Source: Curvibacter sp. (lineage in GTDB: Bacteria; Pseudomonadota; Gammaproteobacteria; Burkholderiales; Burkholderiaceae_C). Taken from it: a stretch of DNA of 64,000 nt. The translations under genes and the position numbers were made by a program. Positions within the stretch are counted from its first letter, which is position 1. The number at the start of each line of letters is the position of its first letter. Shown piece by piece: positions 35,476 to 45,637 of this stretch. The notes beneath the pieces were generated by a model that saw only the letters and a program-made list of their open reading frames with translations, had not been told where the DNA came from and did not search any database. The stretch spans positions 1 through 64,000 of the forward strand of contig JADCGR010000054.1 of NCBI GenBank assembly GCA_020248905.1. Reading direction: 5' to 3'.

Positions 35476-37722
35476 TCAGGCGGCAGCCTTCACCTTCAGA
35501 CGCCAGGCGTGCAGCAGGGGCTCGGTGTAGCCGCTGGGCTGCTCCAGGCCCTTGAAGACCAGGTCGGTGGCGGCCTTGTAGGCCATGGAGGTCTCGAAGT
35601 TGCCGGCCATTTTCTTGTACAGTGGGTCGCCGGCGTTCTGCTGGTCCACCACGGCGGCCATGCGCTCGAAAGCCTCGCGCACCTGCTGCTCGGTCACGAT
35701 GCCGTGCAGCAGCCAGTTGGCGATGTGCTGGCTGCTGATGCGCAGCGTGGCGCGGTCTTCCATGAGGCCCACGTTGTGGATGTCGGGCACCTTGGAGCAG
35801 CCCACGCCCTGGTCGATCCAGCGCACCACATAGCCCAGGATGCCCTGGCAGTTGTTCTCGATTTCCTGCGTGATCTCTTCGGCGCTCCAATTGGGCTTGG
35901 CGGCCACGGGCACGGTCAGCAGGCCGGTGAGCAGCTTCTCTTCCAGCACCTTGAAGCTCTTCGCCGTGGCCTGCTGCTCCAGCTCGTCCTGGATGGCGGC
36001 CACGTTGACCTGGTGGTAGTGCAGCGCATGCAGCGTGGCGGCCGTGGGCGAAGGCACCCAGGCGGTGTTGGCGCCGGCCTTGGGGTGCACGATCTTCTGC
36101 TGCAGCATGGCGGCCATGAGGTCGGGCATGGCCCACATGCCCTTGCCGATCTGCGCACGGCCCTTGAGGCCGCAGGCCAGGCCTTCGAGCACATTGCTCT
36201 GCTCGTAGGCGGCGATCCACTCGGTGCCCTTCATGGCAGCCTTGCGGATCATGGGGCCGGCGTGCATGGCGGTGTGCATCTCGTCGCCCGTGCGGTCCAG
36301 GAAGCCGGTATTGATGAAGGCCACGCGGCTCTTGGCGGCGGCAATGCAGGCCTTGAGGTTCACGCTGGTGCGCCGCTCCTCGTCCATGATGCCGAGCTTG
36401 ATGGTGTTCTCGGGCAGGCCCAGCAGCTGTTCCACGCGGGCGTAGAGCTCGCAGGCGAAGGCCACTTCGGCCGGGCCGTGCATCTTGGGCTTGACGATGT
36501 AGATGGAGCCGGTGCGCGAGTTGCGGATGCCCTTCCCGGCGCCTTCGGTGCCGGCTTGCGATTCCTGCAGGCCCTTGCGCAGGTCATGCACAGCCACGGC
36601 GGATGTAATGACGGCGTCCATGATGCCCTCGAAGATCTCGCTGCCGTCGCCACAAAGGATGGCCGGGTTGGTCATCAGGTGGCCGACGTTGCGGATGAAG
36701 AGCAGCGAGCGGCCGTGCAGCTTGATCTCTTCACCGTTGGCGCCCTTGTAGACGCGGTTGGCGTTGAGGCGGCGCGTGAAGGTCTTGCCGCCCTTGGCGA
36801 CTTCTTCGGTGAGCGTGCCCTTGAGGATGCCCAGCCAGTTGTCATAGGCGAGCACCTTGTCATCGGCGTCAACCACGGCCACGGAGTCTTCCAGGTCCAG
36901 GATGGTGGAGAGCGCGGCTTCGATCAGCAGGTCGCTCACGCCGGCGGCGTCACTGCGGCCGATGGGCGTGCTGCGGTCGATCTGGATCTCGATGTGGATG
37001 CCGTTGTTGCGCAGCAGGATGGCCGAGGGCGCGGCGGCGCTACCCTGGTAACCGATGAACCTGCTGCCATCGGCCAGATGGGCCTTGCTGCCGTCCTTGA
37101 GCGTGACGACTAGCTTCCCGCCTTCCACGGCGTAGCCCGTGGAATCGAGGTGCGAGCCCTTGCGCAGGCCGGCTACGCGGTCGAGCACATGGCGCGCGTA
37201 TTCGATGACCCGGGCACCGCGCACGGGGTTGTAGCCCTTGCCGTCGGGGCCGGCCTTGGTCGCGCCGCCGGCTTCGGGCAGGGCGTCGGTGCCATAGAGC
37301 GCGTCGTACAGCGAGCCCCAGCGCGCGTTGGCGGCGTTGAGCGCATAGCGCGCGTTGAGGATGGGCACCACCAGCTGCGGGCCGGCCTGCACGGCAAGCT
37401 CCGCGTCTACATTGGCGGTGTCACATTCCACATGGTCGGGCACGGGCACGAGGTAGCCGATCTTCTCAAGAAAGGCGCGGTAGGCCTTCATGTTCCTGAT
37501 GGGGCCGGGGTTGGTCTTGTGCCAGGCGTCCATCTCGGCCTGCAGGCGGTCGCGCTCTTTGAGCAGGGCTGCGTTCTTGGGGCCCAGCTCATGGGCGATG
37601 GCGTCAAAACCCTTCCAGAAATCGGCGCTGCGGATGCCCGTGCCGGGCAGCACCTTGTCTTCAATGAAGCGGTACAGATTGGTGGCGACTTGCAGGCGAT
37701 GGGCCTGGGTGCGTTGCGTCAT
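35476..37722 (-). CDS. glcB: Malate synthase G
   Basis: The 748-residue enzyme condenses glyoxylate with acetyl-CoA to malate. It has the MSG-type clasp and TIM-barrel sequence: [32 protein letters not shown], the [20 protein letters not shown] segment with catalytic neighbours, and the C-terminal acidic plug. E. coli GlcB has 723 residues, so the length is ordinary. The start at 37722 has GGAGG nine bases upstream. It lies 32 bases after the haloacid dehalogenase gene on the same strand; a shared operon would link glycolate or glyoxylate formation with its use. Confidence 0.96.
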   Translation of the reverse strand: MTQRTQAHRLQVATNLYRFIEDKVLPGTGIRSADFWKGFDAIAHELGPKNAALLKERDRLQAEMDAWHKTNPGPIRNMKAYRAFLEKIGYLVPVPDHVECDTANVDAELAVQAGPQLVVPILNARYALNAANARWGSLYDALYGTDALPEAGGATKAGPDGKGYNPVRGARVIEYARHVLDRVAGLRKGSHLDSTGYAVEGGKLVVTLKDGSKAHLADGSRFIGYQGSAAAPSAILLRNNGIHIEIQIDRSTPIGRSDAAGVSDLLIEAALSTILDLEDSVAVVDADDKVLAYDNWLGILKGTLTEEVAKGGKTFTRRLNANRVYKGANGEEIKLHGRSLLFIRNVGHLMTNPAILCGDGSEIFEGIMDAVITSAVAVHDLRKGLQESQAGTEGAGKGIRNSRTGSIYIVKPKMHGPAEVAFACELYARVEQLLGLPENTIKLGIMDEERRTSVNLKACIAAAKSRVAFINTGFLDRTGDEMHTAMHAGPMIRKAAMKGTEWIAAYEQSNVLEGLACGLKGRAQIGKGMWAMPDLMAAMLQQKIVHPKAGANTAWVPSPTAATLHALHYHQVNVAAIQDELEQQATAKSFKVLEEKLLTGLLTVPVAAKPNWSAEEITQEIENNCQGILGYVVRWIDQGVGCSKVPDIHNVGLMEDRATLRISSQHIANWLLHGIVTEQQVREAFERMAAVVDQQNAGDPLYKKMAGNFETSMAYKAATDLVFKGLEQPSGYTEPLLHAWRLKVKAAA

Positions 37723-37754
37723 GGTGAGGGTCCTCCAGGTTTTTTGAAATCGGT

Positions 37755-38480
37755 TCAGGCAGCGGGCGCGAAAAAGTCCAACACATCCGTGAGCGTGCGG
37801 CCCGTGCGGGTGGGCTGGGTGCCCAGCTCTTCGAAGGGCAGCGCGTAACGGTTGACCCACAGGGTCTGATAGCCGTACCAGGTGGCCGCCAGGGCGTCCC
37901 AGCTGTTGCTGCTGACAAAGGCGATCTGCGGCGCGCGCAGGCCGGTCGCCTGCTCGCCCAGGGCATAGGCCTCGGGGTGGGTTTTGTACTTGCGCACGGC
38001 GTCCACGCTGATGACGTGGTCCAGCAGGCCGTCCAGGCCCGCGCTGCGCACAGCAATGCCCAGCATTTCGGGGTCGCCGTTGGACAGAATGCCGGTGGCG
38101 ATGCCGCGGCTTTTCAGCGCCTGCAGTACCTCGCGGTTTTCGGGGAAGGCGCTCAGGTGCCGGTACTGGTTCATGAGCTGTAACTCGGCCTCGGGGTTGA
38201 GGGTGAGCTGCAGGCGCTTGCAGGCGTAGCGCAGGCTGGCCTGCGTGAGCTGCCAGAAGGGCTGGTAATGCGCGCCGTGGTTGCTGGTGGTGACCAGGCG
38301 GGTGTATTCGATCTGCTTGTCGCGCCACAGCAGGCTCAGGGCCTCGCCCCGGCCCGGGAAGAGCTGCTCCGCCACCAGGCCGACGCTGTAGACATCAAAC
38401 AGCGTGCCATAGGCGTCAAACAGCACGGCCTGGGGCTGCTGTCGGGATGTGGCAGTGGCGCTGGCGCGGGATTTTTCCAT
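37755..38480 (-). CDS. Haloacid dehalogenase, type II
   Basis: The 241-residue protein is an L-2-haloacid dehalogenase-like HAD hydrolase. It has nucleophile D22 in [21 protein letters not shown], Lys in [10 protein letters not shown], and [16 protein letters not shown], where Ser-Asn and Asp fit the dehalogenase motif. It would turn 2-haloalkanoates into hydroxyacids such as glycolate, which fits with malate synthase downstream. The start is unsure. GGAGGTGA lies about 25 bases before the chosen ATG, so initiation at a GTG six bases earlier, or an unusual codon nearer the SD, is possible. The divergent LysR gene may control it. Confidence 0.85.
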   Translation of the reverse strand: MEKSRASATATSRQQPQAVLFDAYGTLFDVYSVGLVAEQLFPGRGEALSLLWRDKQIEYTRLVTTSNHGAHYQPFWQLTQASLRYACKRLQLTLNPEAELQLMNQYRHLSAFPENREVLQALKSRGIATGILSNGDPEMLGIAVRSAGLDGLLDHVISVDAVRKYKTHPEAYALGEQATGLRAPQIAFVSSNSWDALAATWYGYQTLWVNRYALPFEELGTQPTRTGRTLTDVLDFFAPAA

Positions 38481-38495
38481 GCGCACACTGTATTT

Positions 38496-38552
38496 GATAC
38501 TTTCACCTCCATTAATATCAAAAATATCTCTAAATTGAATCAAAAAAGTATC
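38496..38552. promoter_or_regulatory. AT-rich control region with inverted repeat
   Basis: Arms GATACTTT (38496-38503) and AAAGTATC (38545-38552) bracket a strongly AT-rich stretch between the dehalogenase gene and the divergent LysR gene. The region is far poorer in GC than anything around it and also contains ATTAATAT and AAATATC. It is a likely LysR operator plus back-to-back promoters, although no clean -35/-10 pair was assigned. Confidence 0.45.
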
Positions 38553-38667
38553 TAATTAGTGCGGCGCACAAATCTGATGCGTTTTCAGGTATCGCCGGCC
38601 AGAAACTGGCTTCTGGCGGCATCCGGCGGCTTACCATCCCCATGGTCATTCTTTGCGCCCCTTCTTC

Positions 38668-39600
38668 ATGAACATGCCCTTTGATCTGGTGGATTTGCGC
38701 CTGATGGTGCGGATCGCCGAGGCCGACAGCCTGACCAAGGGGGCCGAAGCCGCCCATATGTCGGCGCCGGCGGCCAGCACACGGATCAAGAACATCGAGG
38801 AAAGCCTGGGCGTCAAGCTGCTGCAGCGCAGTTCGCAGGGGGTGACGCTCACCCCGCCGGGCCAGGCCTTTGTGCACCACGCCCGTCTGGTGCTGGGCCA
38901 GCTGGAGCATTTGCGGGCCGACCTGCGCGAGTACGCGCGCGGCATCCGCGGCCACCTGCGCGTGCATGCCAACACCACGGCGCTGGGTGAGTTTTTGCCG
39001 CCGGTGCTGCGCCGCTACCTGCTGGACCACCCGGATGTGAACGTGGACCTGCAGGAGCGCCTGAGCCACGACATCGTGCGCGCGGTCTCCGAGGGGCAGA
39101 CCGACATCGGCATCGTGGCCGGCCTGGTGCGCACCGAGAACCTGCAGGTGCTGCCCTACCGGCGCGACCGCCTGGTGCTGGTGCTGCCGCGCGGCCATGC
39201 GCTGGCCGCCCGCGCCAGCATGGCCTTTGCCGACACGCTGGACTTTGACCACGTGGGCCTGGCCGAGAGCAGCGCCATCCGCGCCTTTTTGCAGCAGATC
39301 TGCGAGGGGCTGCACCGGCCCATGCAGCAGCGCATCCAGGTCAGCAATTTTGAGGCGGCCTGCCGCATGGTGGAGGCGGCCGTGGGCGTGGCCATCCTGC
39401 CCGAGTCGGCCGCGCGCCGCCACGCGCAGACCATGGCCATTGCCATCGTCCCGCTGGCCGATCCCTGGGCCGAGCGCGCGCTGCAGATCGTGGTGCGCAG
39501 CCTGGACGCGCTGCCGGCCTACGCCCGGGAGCTGGTGGACCTGCTGGTGGAAGACGCGCGCACGGACGGGCAGACTGAGGCCAGGCCTCGTTACGCTTGA
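38668..39600 (+). CDS. LysR-type transcriptional regulator
   Basis: The 310-residue regulator has the N-terminal winged helix (VDLRLMVRIAEADSLTKGAE, then AASTRIKNIEESLGVKLL) and a periplasmic-binding-protein-like effector domain (about 95-295). It is divergent from the dehalogenase-malate synthase genes across 187 bases with an AT-rich inverted repeat, so it probably regulates them in response to an organic acid. Two ATGs (38668 and 38674) are possible starts; neither has a strong ribosome site. Confidence 0.88.
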   Translation: MNMPFDLVDLRLMVRIAEADSLTKGAEAAHMSAPAASTRIKNIEESLGVKLLQRSSQGVTLTPPGQAFVHHARLVLGQLEHLRADLREYARGIRGHLRVHANTTALGEFLPPVLRRYLLDHPDVNVDLQERLSHDIVRAVSEGQTDIGIVAGLVRTENLQVLPYRRDRLVLVLPRGHALAARASMAFADTLDFDHVGLAESSAIRAFLQQICEGLHRPMQQRIQVSNFEAACRMVEAAVGVAILPESAARRHAQTMAIAIVPLADPWAERALQIVVRSLDALPAYARELVDLLVEDARTDGQTEARPRYA

Positions 39601-39691
39601 TACGGGATCGGCCTTGCCCACCGGGCGGGTGGCCGTGGCTATCGTAACCTCCACGCTCGTGGAGCCCCAGCCGCGAACGCGAACTTCACTC

Positions 39692-40528
39692 CTACTTCTG
39701 AGCCCGGTTTGAGCCGCCGACCGGCGCGTAGGCGGCGCGGTTGGCGTGCAACCACTGCTCTGCGGCTTGAGCGTCGTGCTGTGCCGGATGGAAATCGGCG
39801 CGCAGATAGTCGCGCCAGGGCGTGAAGGTGCGGCGCACCAGCCCCTGCCGGCCGAAGAGGAAAACGGCCGCCCCCTGCCAGGTACCCCAGCGCCACAGGG
39901 TGCGGTCACGGCGCAGGTTGAGGACGGTCTGGCGCAGCAGGTCCGTGACAAAGAACACGGTCACGCGGCGAAACCACCGCAGGCGCCATTCCTCATTGCC
40001 CCCCAGGGCCCGGTAGAGATCGAAGGCCACGTTGCGGTGCTCCGATTCTTCGGCGCTGTGCCACAGCCACAGCGTAGCGAGCCGGGGGTCATCGTTGCCC
40101 AGCACATCGGGGTTCTTGAGCAGCCAGTCGGCAAAGATGGACGTGAAATGCTCGTTGGCCGCAGTGATGCCCAGAGCGTGCCGCGGGTCCAGCCCGGCGA
40201 GCTGCCTGAGACGCTCCTGCGCGCGCGGGCCCCAGCGGTTCTCCAGGCCCAGCCGCTCCAGTTGCTGGTTGTACAGCTCGTGCAGGCGCCGGTGCGTTGC
40301 CTCCTGCCCCACAAAGCCCTGCACCTGCTCTGAGAAAGGCGCCTGCACATCGGGTGACAGGGCCTGGCTACCCTGGCGCACGGCGTCGATGAAAAATTGC
40401 TCACCGACCGGGAAGCTCATGGACAAGGCGTTGAAGAAGGCCGTGCGGAACGCATCGCCCGCGCACCAGTGGCGCGCCATGGGCGCATTCATGTCCACAA
40501 GAAGGCGTCGAACGACAAGCTGGGTCAT
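39692..40528 (-). CDS. PF10118-like metal-dependent hydrolase
   Basis: The 278-residue protein is helical and carries the metal-ligand pattern of the PF10118 family: QEATHRRLHELYNQQ (Glu and His), ANEHFTSIFADW (Glu-His) and HSAEESEHRNVAFDLY (Glu-x2-Glu-His), a ferritin-like di-metal arrangement. Members are called 'predicted metal-dependent hydrolase' without a known substrate. An N-terminal start at 40528 gives the conserved length. It is transcribed toward the convergent LysR gene, and upstream lies the terminator of the Bug-protein operon. Confidence 0.78.
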   Translation of the reverse strand: MTQLVVRRLLVDMNAPMARHWCAGDAFRTAFFNALSMSFPVGEQFFIDAVRQGSQALSPDVQAPFSEQVQGFVGQEATHRRLHELYNQQLERLGLENRWGPRAQERLRQLAGLDPRHALGITAANEHFTSIFADWLLKNPDVLGNDDPRLATLWLWHSAEESEHRNVAFDLYRALGGNEEWRLRWFRRVTVFFVTDLLRQTVLNLRRDRTLWRWGTWQGAAVFLFGRQGLVRRTFTPWRDYLRADFHPAQHDAQAAEQWLHANRAAYAPVGGSNRAQK

Positions 40529-40623
40529 GGGTGTGGGCTTGCAGGCCGGCAAACAACAGATCTGGCCCATGTTACCCGCACCCGCCTTTGGCTGACCCAT
40601 TGTGTCTGACCCATACGCCAAAG

Positions 40624-40651
40624 AAAAACGCCGGGCTTGCCCGGCGTTTTT
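40624..40651. terminator. Intrinsic terminator of the acyl-CoA operon
   Basis: A perfect 13-bp stem (AAAAACGCCGGGC-TT-GCCCGGCGTTTTT) lies 20 bases beyond the stop of the Bug-protein gene. On the minus strand the hairpin is followed by a T-run, so it ends the five-gene operon. Confidence 0.88.
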
Positions 40652-40670
40652 CATGGAGGTGGGTGGTCGC

Positions 40671-41657
40671 TCAGTCGGCGAACTGGCCAGCGGCGCGGAT
40701 GGCCTTGCCCCACTTGTCGACTTCCGCGACGAGCCAGGCGCGCTGGCCGTCACCCGTCTGGCGCGAGGCGGGTGAAATCTCGCCACCCAGTTCGGCCATG
40801 CGCTGGGCAAAGGCCGGGTCCTTGAGCGCTTCACGCATCGCGTCGCCGAACTTCTGCAGCACTGCTGCAGGCGTGCCCTTGGGGGCGTACACGCCGTGCC
40901 ACACCGTGACTTCAAAGTCCTTGAGGCCACCTTCAGCCAGCGTGGGCGCATCGGGCAGGGCCTTGATGCGCTGCTTGGTCGTCACGCCGTAGAGCTTGAC
41001 GGTGCCGGCCTTGATCTGCGCGACGGTGTTGGTCGTCTGGTCGCACAGCAGGTCCACCTGACCGCCCAGCAGGGCGTTCATGGCGGGGCCAGTGCCCTGG
41101 AAGGGAATGGTGGTCAGGTCGGTGCCAATAGCCTGCTGGAACAGCGTGCCGCACAGGTGCGAGACGGCACCCAGGCCGGCGTTGGCGAGGTTGACCTTGT
41201 CCTTGTTGGCCTTGACGTAGGCAATAAGCTCAGGGAGGTTCTTGGCCGCCATGTCCTTGCGCGCGACGAGGGTCATGGGCACATCGACCACGTTGCCCAC
41301 GTGCTCGAAATCAGTCACGGGGTTGTAGGCCAGCTTGCGGTAGAGGGCCGGAGCGGTGGCCATGCCGTTGTGATGGATGAGGAAGGTGTAGCCGTCGGCC
41401 GGGGCCTTGCCCACGAAGGCAGCGGCAATGGTGCCGCCCGCGCCGGCGCGGTTCTCGACCACGACGGTCTGTCCCAGGGACTTTCCCATGGTGGCAGCCA
41501 GGGTGCGGGCAACGATGTCGGTGGGGCCACCCGCTGAGAACGGTACGACCAGCGAGATGGGCTTGGTCGGATACGACTGGGCCAGGGCAGCACCGCTGCC
41601 TAGCGCCAGGGTGCAGGCCGCAACAGCGACCGTGAAGATGCGGCGATTCAGAGTCAT
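40671..41657 (-). CDS. Bug-family (TctC) periplasmic binding protein
   Basis: The 328-residue precursor has a signal peptide (RRIFTVAVAACTLALGSGAALA, in part) cut before QSYPTKPI, and the Bug fold with the hallmark loop VVPFSAGGPTDIVARTLA, GQTVVVENRAGAGG and ADGYTFLIHHNG. Bug proteins capture carboxylates; many lack the TctAB membrane partners locally, as here. It is the last gene of the operon, so its ligand may be the acid degraded by the CoA enzymes upstream. The start at 41657 fits the signal peptide. Confidence 0.92.
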   Translation of the reverse strand: MTLNRRIFTVAVAACTLALGSGAALAQSYPTKPISLVVPFSAGGPTDIVARTLAATMGKSLGQTVVVENRAGAGGTIAAAFVGKAPADGYTFLIHHNGMATAPALYRKLAYNPVTDFEHVGNVVDVPMTLVARKDMAAKNLPELIAYVKANKDKVNLANAGLGAVSHLCGTLFQQAIGTDLTTIPFQGTGPAMNALLGGQVDLLCDQTTNTVAQIKAGTVKLYGVTTKQRIKALPDAPTLAEGGLKDFEVTVWHGVYAPKGTPAAVLQKFGDAMREALKDPAFAQRMAELGGEISPASRQTGDGQRAWLVAEVDKWGKAIRAAGQFAD

Positions 41658-41759
41658 GGAAGTCGTCCTCTTGTTAGCAATGAAAGGGAGGCGAGGATAC
41701 TCGCTCACTTGTTTCACCACGACAAGCGGGGTCATCCCTAGGATGTGGTTACCACGTAG

Positions 41760-43118
41760 TCAGGGCAGCAAGCGCCCGACGTGCGGCCACTGCGCCACCG
41801 TCCAGAGCCGGGCCATGGCCGCGCGCATCTGCGCTTCGCTGGCGGCGCCCTGATACAGCGCCAGACGCAGCGCCTTGTCTTCCAGCTCGGCCCGGCTGAG
41901 CGTGTTGCCAGGATCTCCCTTGGGCTCGTCGACGCGGCCATGCAGCACACGGCCATCCGAGGTTTCCACCCTGACCTTGCCGATCCAGCGCGCCGGATAA
42001 GCGGCATCGACCTCGGGGTCGAGTGCCATCATCACCTTGTCGCGGAAACCCACGACCTCGCCGGACTTGAAACTGGCGTCGAACTCGCCCAGGCCGGCGC
42101 GTCCCAGCACGGCCACCAGACCCAGCACCGTGCCCATGCTGAACTTGCTTTGGTGCACGGTCTGGGGATCGGTCACCGGGCCCAGCACATCAATGGCACC
42201 CTGGTGCACCAGCGCCGTGACGCGCTTCACGTCAGCGGCCTTCAGCCCGTGCTGTTGCAGCACCTGCTGCAGCGCGTCCGCCGCCGGATGCGTGTGGCGG
42301 CAGGAAGCGTGAAACTTGAAGGAGGTCTCGGCCAGGGTCCAGCGTGTGCCCAGACCGTCGGTGAGCTTGTCCACACTGGCGTCACTGGACATGCCGGCCG
42401 CCAGGCCTTGCGGGCCCTCCAGGATGCGGCGGGCGCCGGTGAAGCCCTGTTGCGCGAGATAAGCGGCCGTCAGGCCGGCACCGGCGGCGTGCGCCGTGTG
42501 CAGCTGCTTGGAGTCCGCCGCGTCACGCAGGAATTCCCACAGGCCCGCGGACTGCGTGCCGGCCGAGCCGAAGGCGTGCAGCATCTGCTCGGGCGTGAGT
42601 TTCAGCAGACGGCCTACGGCGGCTGCGGCCGCCAGCGTGCCTGCCGTGCCTGTGGTGTGGAAGACCTTGTAGTGGGAGCGGCCGAGGAATTCGCCCACAC
42701 GGATGCCGACTTCGTAACCTGCCACGCAGGCGGTGAGCAGCTCCCGGCCGCTACGGCCCAGGGCCTGCGCCACCGCAAGTGCGGGCGGGAATACCACCGT
42801 GGCCGGATGGAAGACCGAACCGTTGTGCACATCGTCCTGCTCGGCCACGTGCGAAGCTGCGGCATTGGCCATGGCCGCGAGCATCGGGCTGCCGGTGCGG
42901 CGGTGGATCAGGATCTCGCTGGGCCCCTGCGCGGGTCCCATGCTTTCGGCGAACCCCGTCAGGATCTCGACGGCGCGCGCGTTCTTGCCAGCGAGACAGG
43001 AGCCGAACCAGTCCAGCAGAAGATCCTCGGCCCGGCGGATCACTGGCTCGGGGATGGCGTCAAACTCCAGTGTGGCCGCGAATTCCGCCAGTGCTTGGGT
43101 GGAGGGTTGGACGCTCAT
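41760..43118 (-). CDS. MmgE/PrpD family protein
   Basis: The 452-residue protein matches the MmgE/PrpD fold. Its start is a helical AEFAATLEFDAIPEPVIRRA, the conserved LLLDWFGSCLAG follows, then AASHVAEQDDVHNGSVFHPA with the family's DD..H segment, and later KFHASCRHTHPAADAL. PrpD dehydrates 2-methylcitrate, but distant members act on other hydroxy-dicarboxylates. Methylcitrate-cycle genes are absent, so a different hydratase or dehydratase activity is likely. It follows the CoA-transferase gene by two bases, so the two are cotranscribed. Confidence 0.85.
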   Translation of the reverse strand: MSVQPSTQALAEFAATLEFDAIPEPVIRRAEDLLLDWFGSCLAGKNARAVEILTGFAESMGPAQGPSEILIHRRTGSPMLAAMANAAASHVAEQDDVHNGSVFHPATVVFPPALAVAQALGRSGRELLTACVAGYEVGIRVGEFLGRSHYKVFHTTGTAGTLAAAAAVGRLLKLTPEQMLHAFGSAGTQSAGLWEFLRDAADSKQLHTAHAAGAGLTAAYLAQQGFTGARRILEGPQGLAAGMSSDASVDKLTDGLGTRWTLAETSFKFHASCRHTHPAADALQQVLQQHGLKAADVKRVTALVHQGAIDVLGPVTDPQTVHQSKFSMGTVLGLVAVLGRAGLGEFDASFKSGEVVGFRDKVMMALDPEVDAAYPARWIGKVRVETSDGRVLHGRVDEPKGDPGNTLSRAELEDKALRLALYQGAASEAQMRAAMARLWTVAQWPHVGRLLP

Positions 43119-43120
43119 GC

Positions 43121-44320
43121 TCAGATGACCTTGTCGTTGCGCAGTTGTTCGATGTCGTTCGCGGCGTAGCCCAGCTCGTGCAGGATGGCCGCGCTGTGCT
43201 GGCCCACGGCGGGGATGGGATCCATACGCACCTGGGTGCCGTCATGTGCCCCCGGTGGCAGCAGCGCGGGCACGGGACCGACCGGGGTGCTGACCTCGGT
43301 CCAGCGCTGGCGTGCGGCCAGTTGGGGATGGCCCCAGAGGTCGGCCATGGTGTTGACCTGGGCATTGGCGATGCCGGCGGCCTCCAGCCTTTCGATCACC
43401 TGCGCGGCTGTCAGCGTGCTGAAGGCACTTTCGATCAAGGCCCTGACCTGGCTGCGTGCGGCGGAGCGCTTGGCATTGGCGTCGAAGCGCGCGTCCCGGG
43501 CCAGCGCGGGCTGCAGCAGCACCTGCTGGCAGAACACGGCCCATTCGCGCTCGTTCTGCAGTCCCAGCATGACGCTCTTGCCGTCGCCCGCCACAAAGGG
43601 CCCGTAGGGATAGATGGTGGCGTGCGAGGCGCCCGCGCGCGGCGGCGGTTCCGCGCCCTCATAGGCGTAGTACATGGGAAAGCTCATCCACTCGGCCATG
43701 CTCTCCAGCATGGAGATATCGATGCGTCGCCCCACGCCGGTCTTGCCACGCTGCAGCAGCGCGGTGAGGACATTGGTGTAGGCGTACATGCCGGCAGCAA
43801 TGTCAGCGATCGAGCAGCCGGCCTTGGAGGGCTCGTCCGGCGTGCCGGTGATGGAGAGAAAGCCCGATTCGCTCTGGATCAGCAGGTCGTAGGCCTTTTT
43901 GTCGCGGTAAGGGCCGCTGTCGCCATAACCGGAGATGTCGCAGACGATGAGGCGCGGGTGCCTCTCGTGCAGGGCGTCGAAGGACAGGCCCATGCGCGCG
44001 GCCGCGCCAGGCGCGAGGTTCTGCACCAGCACGTCGGCAGTGCCGAGCAGCTTGTCCATGATTTCACCGGCCTTCGGGTGCTTGAGGTCCAGCGCCAGGC
44101 TTTCCTTGGAGCGGTTGGTCCAGGTGAAATGCGAGGACAGGCCGTTCACGCGGCTGTCGTAGCCGCGCGCAAAGTCGCCCGCCTCGGGCCGCTCGACCTT
44201 GATGACGCGTGCGCCCTGGTCCGCCAGCTGGCGTGAGCAAAACGGTGCGGCAATGGCGTGCTCCAGCGCGATGACGGTGATGCCCTCCAGTGGTTTCATG
44301 TCGTTCTCAAAGTTTTCCAT
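43121..44320 (-). CDS. Class III (CaiB/BaiF) acyl-CoA transferase
   Basis: The 399-residue enzyme has the family III signature: GARVIKVERPEAGDFAR, LDLKHPKAGEIMDKLL, DVLVQNLAPGAAARMGL, and DKKAYDLLIQSESG with the likely catalytic Asp. It moves CoA between carboxylic acids, activating the pathway substrate without ATP. A second in-frame start seven codons later (MKPLEGITVIALE) is closer to most relatives, and neither start has a strong ribosome site. It sits between the acyl-CoA dehydrogenase and the MmgE/PrpD gene. Confidence 0.9.
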   Translation of the reverse strand: MENFENDMKPLEGITVIALEHAIAAPFCSRQLADQGARVIKVERPEAGDFARGYDSRVNGLSSHFTWTNRSKESLALDLKHPKAGEIMDKLLGTADVLVQNLAPGAAARMGLSFDALHERHPRLIVCDISGYGDSGPYRDKKAYDLLIQSESGFLSITGTPDEPSKAGCSIADIAAGMYAYTNVLTALLQRGKTGVGRRIDISMLESMAEWMSFPMYYAYEGAEPPPRAGASHATIYPYGPFVAGDGKSVMLGLQNEREWAVFCQQVLLQPALARDARFDANAKRSAARSQVRALIESAFSTLTAAQVIERLEAAGIANAQVNTMADLWGHPQLAARQRWTEVSTPVGPVPALLPPGAHDGTQVRMDPIPAVGQHSAAILHELGYAANDIEQLRNDKVI

Positions 44321-44461
44321 TGGTGACTGTTGTGTCTGCCGAAGTGGGCAATGCCGGGGGGCCGATGTGGCAAAGCGCAGCGCCTCTGAGGCCCCGTGCC
44401 TGCCCCTGCCCCGGCGCGCGCGCCAGACCCCATGAGGTCGCCCTGTCCGCGGGAGAACCGG

Positions 44462-45619
44462 TCAGAAAGAACGAGGCAATCCCAGCACATGCTCAGCCAC
44501 ATAGGAAAAGATCATGTTGGTGGAAATCGGGGCGACCTGGTAGAGGCGCGTCTCGCGGAACTTGCGCTCGATGTCGTATTCGCAGGCAAAGCCGAATCCG
44601 CCGTGGGTTTGCAGGCATACGTTGGCAGCTTCCCAGCTGGCCTTGGCGGCGAGGTACTTGGCCATGTTCGCTTCTGCACCAGCGTTCTGGTGTGCGTCGA
44701 TCTTCCCGCAGGCCTTCCAGCGCATGAGGTTGGCGGCCTCCAGCTCAATGAACGCTTCGGCGATGGGAAACTGCACACCCTGGTTCTGGCCGATGGGACG
44801 ACCGAAGACCACGCGCTCGCTGGCGTACTTGCGCGCGCGGTCGATGAACCAGTAGCCGTCGCCGATGCATTCGGCGGCGATCAGCGTGCGTTCAGCATTC
44901 AGCCCGTCGAGCAGGGTCATGAAGCCCCTGCCCTCTTCGCCCAGCAGCGCGTCCTCGGGGATTTCCAGGTTGTCGAAAAAGAGCTCGTTGGTCTCATGGT
45001 TGACCATGTTGAGGATGGGGCGCACGGTGAGGCCCTTGCCCACCGCCTGATGCAAGTCCACCAGGAAGCAGGACAGGCCATCGGAACGCTTCTTCACCTG
45101 GTCGGCGGGCGTGGTACGTGCCAGCAGGATCATGAGGTCGCTGTGCTGGATACGCGAAATCCATACCTTCTGGCCATTGATGACCCAGCGGCCGTCCTTG
45201 CGCACGGCAGTGGTCTTGAGCTTCGTGGTGTCGCTGCCGGTCGTGGGTTCGGTCACGCCCATGGACTGGATGCGCAGTTCACCAGAGGCAATCTTGGGCA
45301 GGAACCGTTCCTTTTGCTCTTTCGAACCACTGCGCACGATGGCATTCATCACGTACATCTGCCCATGGCAGGCGCCTGAGTTGCCGCCCGAGCGGTTGAT
45401 CTCCTCCATGATGACCGAGGCCTCGGCCATGGACAGGCCCGAGCCACCGTACGCCTGCGGGATCAGCGCGGCCATCCAGCCGGCCTTGGTCAAGGCATCA
45501 ACGAATTCCTCCGGGTAGCCGCGCTGCTCGTCGATCTTGCGGTGGTATTCGTCGGGGAACTGGGCGCAGAGATCGCGCACCGCGTCGCGGATGTCCTGGT
45601 ACTGGTCAGTCTCATTCAT
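44462..45619 (-). CDS. Acyl-CoA dehydrogenase
   Basis: This 385-residue FAD enzyme shows the ACAD pattern: QAYGGSGLSMAEASVIMEEI, the flavin loop GVTEPTTGSDTTKLKT, VWISRIQHSDLMILL, and the C-terminal THGGFGFACEYDIERKFRE with a Glu where the catalytic base lies in many family members. It oxidises an acyl-CoA to the enoyl-CoA and passes electrons to ETF. The operon partners suggest a short or branched acid. A 140-base gap separates it from the CoA-transferase gene. Confidence 0.92.
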   Translation of the reverse strand: MNETDQYQDIRDAVRDLCAQFPDEYHRKIDEQRGYPEEFVDALTKAGWMAALIPQAYGGSGLSMAEASVIMEEINRSGGNSGACHGQMYVMNAIVRSGSKEQKERFLPKIASGELRIQSMGVTEPTTGSDTTKLKTTAVRKDGRWVINGQKVWISRIQHSDLMILLARTTPADQVKKRSDGLSCFLVDLHQAVGKGLTVRPILNMVNHETNELFFDNLEIPEDALLGEEGRGFMTLLDGLNAERTLIAAECIGDGYWFIDRARKYASERVVFGRPIGQNQGVQFPIAEAFIELEAANLMRWKACGKIDAHQNAGAEANMAKYLAAKASWEAANVCLQTHGGFGFACEYDIERKFRETRLYQVAPISTNMIFSYVAEHVLGLPRSF

Positions 45620-45637
45620 CGGGTTTTGTCGTTTTCT

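Noticed and set aside
35509-37113. 534-codon open frame on the plus strand
   Set aside because: Antisense to malate synthase G, with Gly/Ala/Val/His repeats typical of shadow frames.
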